Positions 59,419 through 64,000 of a stretch of DNA of 64,000 nt are shown piece by piece. This stretch comes from Kineosporiaceae bacterium (lineage in GTDB: Bacteria > Actinomycetota > Actinomycetes > Actinomycetales > Kineosporiaceae). The position numbers were made by a program, and so were the translations under genes. The stretch covers positions 1 to 64,000 of the forward strand of contig JAEUJN010000018.1 of NCBI GenBank assembly GCA_016794595.1, given 5' to 3'. Numbering within the stretch: the first letter of the stretch is position 1; each line of letters begins with the position of its first letter. The notes below the pieces were generated by a model that was given only the letters and a program-made list of their open reading frames with translations, was not told the origin of the DNA and did no database searches.

Positions 59419-62178
59419 TCAGGTGCCGCGGGCCTCGAGCGCACTGGCCAACCCGGCACGACCGGTCAGGCCGAGCTTGCGGTAGATGTTGCTCAGGTGG
59501 GTCTCGACGGTCCGCGGGGAGAGGACCAGCAGCTCGGCCACCTCACGGGTGGACCGGCCCCGGGACACCGCCGCGGCGATGGTGGCCTCCTGAGGCGTCA
59601 ACCCCGGCGCCTGGGTGGGGAGCGGGGCTCGGGCGCTCCCGGCGACCCGGAGCTCTCCTCGGGTGCGCTCGAGCCACGGCAGCGCACGCAAGTCGCCGAA
59701 CAGGGTCTCGGCCCTGGTCAGGTGCCGACGGGCCTCGGCTCGACGTCGGGTCCGGCGCAGGTGCTCGCCGTACAACAGCTCGGTGCGGGCCTCCTCGAAC
59801 CGGTCCGTGGTGTCGGCGTGCGCCGACAGGGCAGCCCCGTAATGGGTGTCGGCCGCAGCCGGCTCGCCGGCCCGGCAGAGCGCGCTGACCCGCTCGTCCC
59901 ATGCCCGGGCCAGAGGCTGGTCCATGGCCTGCAGAACGGGGTGCAGTGCCTCGCTGCGTATTCGGGCCTCGTCGTGGCGACCGAGGCGCTGGTTCACCTC
60001 GACCAGGTCGACCCGGGAGGGAAGGACCGCATCCCGGGTGCCCCGTCCGAGGAACGGCACATCGCCTGCCAGGGCGAGCAGGGCCGCAGCCTTGTCCAGG
60101 GCGCCCTCGGCCAGCGCTGCCATCCCCTCGGCCCGATCCAGGGTGGCCAGCCGCCGCCGGTCTCCGAAGCCGAGGGCCAGACTGCGCAGAGCTGCACCGT
60201 GACGCCCCAAGCGGTCGCGATCCCCTTGTAGGGCAGCCAATTCCACCGAGAGCGCGAGCAGCCCGTCGAGCGGCCGGGTCGCCGCGCACTCGGAGCACAG
60301 GGCCAAGCCGTCGTGGATCAGCAACATCGCCGAGAGCCAATCTCCGCGGGCCCGGGCCTGCCAGGCGCTGATCCCCCACAGACAGGCCGTCATCGGCCCG
60401 ACCGGATGCGAACACCGCCGCAAGGCGACCGCCAACCGGGTCCGTGACCCCGCGGTGTCGAGCAAGAGGTCATCGTCGAGTTCCACCGCGTCCAGCAGGG
60501 TGTCGAGCTCGCAGGCAGCCGGATCGAGGTGATCCGCACGGCGACTGGCGTCGGCCCGCAACGGGATCGACTCTGACACCCGTCCGAGCTGGAACAGCCC
60601 GGCGGCCCGCAGGGTGAGGGCCAACCAGGGTGGTTCGGATCGCTCCGATCGGATTCCGGAGCGTGCCACCTGGTCCAGCTCGTCGATCGTCGCCATGGCT
60701 GCGGCGGGATCGCCGCGCGCCCAGGCCAGTCCGATCGCGTCCCAGAGCAGCGAGGGCAACAGCCCGGGGGCATGCGCTCGGGCCTCGGCGATGGCCACCT
60801 GCTGTTCTGCGGTCGCGACCGCCAGGTCGGACTCCGCTGAGGCATGCAACCAGGTGATCCATCCCGCTTGGTCCGCAGGTACCGGGTCGGGGCCGAGCAG
60901 TTCGATGATCGGCGCGATGTCGCCCGGGTCGGGCAGGTACACCAACCGATCACGGATCGCGTGCAGCACCCGGCGGCGCCTGTGCTCTGCCGAGGGCGTG
61001 AGCCGGGCGGCCCACACCTGGGCCTCCGCGGCGCACGCCCCGTCCTCCCGTCGGCGGGCCCGCTCGGCCTGGAGCTCCAGTGAATCCGCGATCTCGGCGT
61101 CGGGCCGCCCGGTCGAGGCGATCAGATGCCCGACGACGAGGTGCGGCGGCAGTTCCAGTCGCGCCGCGACGTCCGCTGCCCGGCGGTGCAGCGCTCGCCG
61201 CTGATCGGGCGGGGTCTCGGCCGTGATGGCGGCCATCACCAACGGCCGGCTGAAGGCCGGCACGCCCCCCGAGGTGGGCTGCAGCACCCCGGAGTCGATG
61301 GCCGGGTCCAGGACCGTGGCATCGGCGCCGGCGTCGGACAGCAGGCACTCGACCAGATCGAACGACGATGGCCGCACCACTGCGAGGATGCGCAATGCCT
61401 CCAGGGTGGCCGGCGGGTACGCGTCCAGGCCCGTCGTCCAGGAGACCCGAAGGGCTCTGGGCAGAGGCAGCGGATCGGGTAGTGCAGCGACGCCTGATGC
61501 CTCGTCGGAGGTGAGCAGGCCCGCGGTCCCGACGAGGGCGGCGGGGTTTCCGTCCGAGGCCGCCACGATCGCGGACACGGTTCGCGCAGCCGCCCGGGGG
61601 CCGAGTGCGCTGCGGACGACCGCTGCGGCCGCGTGGGAGTCCAGCGGAGCCAGCCGGGTGGCCGGCCAGTGATCCAGGGCGGTCGCCGGTGCCGGCTCAC
61701 CCGGGAGGGTCGTGCCCGCCCTGGTTCTCCCCGAGGCGAGCACCGCCACGGGGTGACCGGCCAGCCGGTCCACCGCCTCGACCACGGCCAGGAGCGAGGG
61801 TCGGTCGGCCCACGCCAACTCGTCGATGGCCACCAGGCCGGGGTGCCCGCCCGACCACTGTGAGAGGTTGGCCACGAGGGAGTCGGCGGCCGAGTTGGAC
61901 TCGTCGGGAAAGCCTTCGGAGCCGACCTGCGGGCAGCCCAGCGCGCGCAACAGGTCATGGACGAGCACCAAGGGGCGCTGGGGCCTGGGGTCGGCGACCC
62001 GCGCGCACACGGCCCGCATCCCGCGCCGGCGGGCCCGCAGGACCGCTGTCTGCAGCAGCGCCGTCCGGCCGGACCCGGGATCGCCCACGACGACGAGGAC
62101 GCTGCTGCGCCCCTCCGCGGCATCGTCCAGAAGTGAGTCGACCTGCGCGAGCTCCGCCGGTCGCCCGACGAACACCAC
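59419..62178 (-). CDS. LuxR-family LAL-type regulator (AAA + HTH)
   Basis: A 919-residue large ATP-binding LuxR regulator. The N-terminal ATPase starts VVFVGRPAEL with a P-loop GDPGSGRT (32-39) in which the invariant Lys is Arg38; Walker B is LVAIDELAWAD. A long helical TPR-like middle is followed by a C-terminal LuxR helix-turn-helix (LTPQEATIAAAVSRGRSTREVAELL, RTVETHLSNIYRKLGL). GTG 62178 or 62175 fits the LAL N-terminus. Targets and ligand are unknown; the divergent VOC gene is a candidate target. Confidence 0.9.
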   Translation of the reverse strand: MVFVGRPAELAQVDSLLDDAAEGRSSVLVVVGDPGSGRTALLQTAVLRARRRGMRAVCARVADPRPQRPLVLVHDLLRALGCPQVGSEGFPDESNSAADSLVANLSQWSGGHPGLVAIDELAWADRPSLLAVVEAVDRLAGHPVAVLASGRTRAGTTLPGEPAPATALDHWPATRLAPLDSHAAAAVVRSALGPRAAARTVSAIVAASDGNPAALVGTAGLLTSDEASGVAALPDPLPLPRALRVSWTTGLDAYPPATLEALRILAVVRPSSFDLVECLLSDAGADATVLDPAIDSGVLQPTSGGVPAFSRPLVMAAITAETPPDQRRALHRRAADVAARLELPPHLVVGHLIASTGRPDAEIADSLELQAERARRREDGACAAEAQVWAARLTPSAEHRRRRVLHAIRDRLVYLPDPGDIAPIIELLGPDPVPADQAGWITWLHASAESDLAVATAEQQVAIAEARAHAPGLLPSLLWDAIGLAWARGDPAAAMATIDELDQVARSGIRSERSEPPWLALTLRAAGLFQLGRVSESIPLRADASRRADHLDPAACELDTLLDAVELDDDLLLDTAGSRTRLAVALRRCSHPVGPMTACLWGISAWQARARGDWLSAMLLIHDGLALCSECAATRPLDGLLALSVELAALQGDRDRLGRHGAALRSLALGFGDRRRLATLDRAEGMAALAEGALDKAAALLALAGDVPFLGRGTRDAVLPSRVDLVEVNQRLGRHDEARIRSEALHPVLQAMDQPLARAWDERVSALCRAGEPAAADTHYGAALSAHADTTDRFEEARTELLYGEHLRRTRRRAEARRHLTRAETLFGDLRALPWLERTRGELRVAGSARAPLPTQAPGLTPQEATIAAAVSRGRSTREVAELLVLSPRTVETHLSNIYRKLGLTGRAGLASALEARGT

Positions 62179-62230
62179 TCCATGGTGGCACCACTGATCA
62201 GCGAGTGCTGCCGCGGGGGCAGGTGCTGTG

Positions 62231-62252
62231 GGACACCCCTGCGAGGGTGTCC
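62231..62252. promoter_or_regulatory. Inverted repeat in the LAL / VOC divergent gap
   Basis: GGACACCC, 6-nt spacer, GGGTGTCC: a perfect 8-bp inverted repeat 53 bp upstream of the LAL start. It may be an operator for the divergent promoters or a hairpin. Confidence 0.45.
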
Positions 62253-62378
62253 GTCCACCCGAGCGCAGGCGCGGATCTACGTGGTTACCCGGAAGCGGAG
62301 CCCGGAGTGATCGGCGCAGGCTGGTAGGAGCTGAACCGCTCGAGGGAGGGGTTCGCCACGCCGAAGGGGGCGAGTGAG

Positions 62379-62768
62379 ATGAGGGCACCGTTCGTTCACC
62401 ACGTGGCACTCAGCGTTCGGGACATCGATCGCAGCGCCGACTGGTACGCCGGACTGCTCGACCTGACGCTCGTCGCGGAGACCGACGACGGCGCGCCGAT
62501 GAAGATCTTCGTCAATGACTGCGGGCAGGCCATCGACCTACGCCAGGACCTCGGGGTGGCTCCCGAACCGTTCACGCAGACCCGGGTCGGTTTGGACCAT
62601 CTCGCCTTCTCCTGCGCGGACCTCGCTGAGTTGGAGGCCTGGCTCCACCGGATCCAGGGCCGCGGGGTCACCCATTCACCGATCGCCACCTCACCTTTCG
62701 GCACGCACCTCACCTTCAGGGATCCCGACGGGATCCCACTCGAGTTCTTCGTTCCCACCGCTCGGTGA
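62379..62768 (+). CDS. VOC family protein (glyoxalase/bleomycin resistance fold)
   Basis: A 129-residue vicinal-oxygen-chelate protein with two beta-alpha-beta-beta-beta units. Probable metal ligands are His7 or His8 (FVHHVALSV), Glu34 region (LVAETDD), His near 75 (VGLDHLAFSC) and Glu near 123 (IPLEFFVPT). This is the layout of small dioxygenase/glyoxalase-like members. ATG 62379 is 8 nt after AAGGGGG. Substrate unknown. It is divergent from the LAL regulator. Confidence 0.87.
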   Translation: MRAPFVHHVALSVRDIDRSADWYAGLLDLTLVAETDDGAPMKIFVNDCGQAIDLRQDLGVAPEPFTQTRVGLDHLAFSCADLAELEAWLHRIQGRGVTHSPIATSPFGTHLTFRDPDGIPLEFFVPTAR

Positions 62769-62805
62769 GAACGATTGCCGGCCAACCATTCCCAGGGGGA
62801 TCTCC

Positions 62806-63879
62806 ATGAGGAAGCATGCATCCGGACTGCTCGTGGCAGCGGTCACCGCGGCCGCCATGACCGGGGTGACCGGGGGGGCTGCGGCATCCGCCGTCACTCG
62901 TGTCGCCCTGCCCACGACCAGCATGTCGACGACCGCTGTGGCGCCGGTTCCGTCCCTGGCCCCCCACCACGTGGTGGCCAGGTTCGCTCCTGGCGCCGGT
63001 GGAGCCTTCGCCGAGAGCATGGCCAGGCTGGACGAGCGGCACCTGATCGTCAGCCTGACCCAGTTCGGCACCGAGCGGGCCGACGGCAGCTGGACCGACA
63101 ACTTCGGCCAGCTCTTCACGGTCGCGGCCAATGGCAGGAAGTCCGTGTTCGGTCCGCGGGTCAATCTCGGGGCCTGCGCACAGTTCATGGGCGTGGCCGT
63201 CGATCCGGCCCGCCGGGTCTTCGTCGCCGTTGGCAACTTCGACTCCTCCTGCGGCCCGGCCAGCCCGGCCAGTGGCGTCTACCGGGTCAGGAGTGATGGG
63301 TTCAGCCGGGTGATGACTCTGCCCGCCGGCGTATTTGCCAACGGGCTCACGGTCCATCGTGGCCAGCTCTACGTGACCGACAGCCACGGCGGCGCGGTGT
63401 ACCGGGGGCCCGCCCTGAGGACCAGTTCGCCGACGACGCCGTGGTTCTCGGACGTACGGCTCACCCCGACCACTTCCCTGTCCATCGGTGCCAACGGCAT
63501 CGCATCCCGGGACGGCAGGCTGTACCTGACCGGCTATGCCCGCGGGAATGTGATCGCGGTCGCCATTGATCGACACGGGCGGCCGGGGCGCGTGGAGCTG
63601 GTGGCCCACGACCCGCGCTTGGTACGCGCCGACGGCATCACGTTCGACCCTCGCGGCCGGCTCTGGGCCAGCGTGAACCCGACGGTCGACTTCACCACCA
63701 TGACCCAGACCGGTGAGGGCTCGATCGTCTCGATCGACCGTCGAGGGCGGATCTCCACCCTGCCAGTGGCGCCAGGCTCGCTGGACTACCCGACCCAGTC
63801 GATCTGGTTGCGGGGGAAGCTGTACGTGGCCAACGGCGCTTTCGTCCACGGCACGCCGTCGGTGGTGGCGATCGGCTGA
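62806..63879 (+). CDS. Secreted SMP-30/NHL-like beta-propeller protein
   Basis: A 357-residue exported protein. The signal peptide is about residues 1-28 (KHASGLLVAAVTAAAMTG, cleavage after AAASA). The rest is repeated beta-propeller blades (MGVAVDPARRVFVAVGNF, NGLTVHRGQLYVTDSHGG, NGIASRDGRLYLTGYARGN, DGITFDPRGRLWASVN), like gluconolactonase/regucalcin or NHL proteins. Metal ligands cannot be placed with certainty, so it may be a binding protein. The start follows AGGGGG. A strong hairpin ends the gene. Confidence 0.83.
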   Translation: MRKHASGLLVAAVTAAAMTGVTGGAAASAVTRVALPTTSMSTTAVAPVPSLAPHHVVARFAPGAGGAFAESMARLDERHLIVSLTQFGTERADGSWTDNFGQLFTVAANGRKSVFGPRVNLGACAQFMGVAVDPARRVFVAVGNFDSSCGPASPASGVYRVRSDGFSRVMTLPAGVFANGLTVHRGQLYVTDSHGGAVYRGPALRTSSPTTPWFSDVRLTPTTSLSIGANGIASRDGRLYLTGYARGNVIAVAIDRHGRPGRVELVAHDPRLVRADGITFDPRGRLWASVNPTVDFTTMTQTGEGSIVSIDRRGRISTLPVAPGSLDYPTQSIWLRGKLYVANGAFVHGTPSVVAIG

Positions 63880-63909
63880 CCGTTCCTGCTCGCATCTCCC
63901 ACTCGCATC

Positions 63910-63955
63910 GACGTGACGAGGCGCTGTCGACCTGTCGACAGCGCCTCATCACGTC
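63910..63955. terminator. Long hairpin after the beta-propeller gene
   Basis: GAGGCGCTGTCGAC pairs perfectly with GTCGACAGCGCCTC; the stem extends by GACGTGAC/ATCACGTC with one mismatch to about 22 bp. Probably bidirectional. Confidence 0.75.
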
Positions 63956-64000
63956 ACGGGGCGGCGGAGGACCAGCGCTACGTCGGTGACGGTGAACAGG
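63949..64000 (-). CDS. Possible C-terminus of a gene entering from the right edge
   Basis: On the minus strand the last 50 bases read LFTVTDVALVLRRPVT followed by TGA, in convergent orientation to the propeller gene and ending in the terminator arm. Too short to identify. Confidence 0.3.
   Translation of the reverse strand, partial: LFTVTDVALVLRRPVT

Noticed and set aside
1-64000. Mobile elements, prophage or integrated plasmid
   Set aside because: No transposase, integrase, phage structural gene or terminal repeats were recognised on either strand.

Overview
The window is a stretch of high-GC chromosome from an actinomycete (Actinomycetota). The evidence is GTG/ATG starts with many GTGA/ATGA overlaps, a mycothiol-dependent DinB-type protein, DUF3180 beside folK, the dacB - zincin (DUF2342-type) - tilS - hpt - ftsH - folE - folP - folBK order typical of actinobacteria, and several start codons 6-8 nt behind a TANNNT-like -10 with no Shine-Dalgarno (probable leaderless mRNAs). 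A methyl-accepting chemotaxis protein suggests a motile organism. No rRNA, tRNA, insertion sequence, prophage or CRISPR array was seen. Species cannot be assigned from the sequence alone.

Layout. 0-10 kb: patatin, a decayed M23 peptidase, a TetR regulator divergent from its probable DUF6326 target across a 32-bp operator, a universal stress protein, trpF divergent from an MFS exporter, a hydrolase, two small membrane proteins, trmB, an SDR and a chemoreceptor. 10-20 kb: DinB-type protein, metA (Glu111 acetyl type) - sugar kinase - universal stress protein, a secreted nuclease-like protein, an aminotransferase, a SulP transporter divergent from a Pit phosphate transporter. 20-30 kb: ECF sigma pair, OmpR-type two-component system with 11-bp-phased boxes in its own promoter, fused ATP-grasp/alpha-E protein plus transglutaminase, SerA-type dehydrogenase, a secreted HELAE protein.

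31-45 kb is the housekeeping core: ppa divergent from dacB, zincin, tilS, hpt, ftsH, folE, then a second SulP in opposite orientation, a 0.9-kb gap, and folP - folB/folK fusion - DUF3180. folE, folP and folBK supply the GTP cyclohydrolase, dihydropteroate synthase and aldolase/pyrophosphokinase steps of folate synthesis. 45-64 kb: a DUF4062-STAND ATPase divergent from a membrane protein plus receiver/thioredoxin-reductase fusion, a solitary nuoD, two PH-domain membrane proteins, an RsbR-type protein, a MidA-type methyltransferase divergent from a GNAT plus MenC/N-succinylamino-acid racemase pair, a HIT-like protein, a LuxR-family LAL regulator, a VOC protein and a secreted beta-propeller.

Non-coding structure is the most unusual part. 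A near-identical palindrome (GTGATCATGCACTTT and its complement) sits between two unrelated convergent gene pairs. Six CTGTGGA-like repeats, four in an 11-bp register, lie upstream of folP and resemble the repeats in the response-regulator promoter. The ftsH Shine-Dalgarno is separated from its ATG by a perfect hairpin that would restore normal spacing if folded. folE appears to start at CTG overlapping the ftsH stop. The two SulP genes share a motif at their starts. Six short tandem arrays are scattered at gene ends or within genes.
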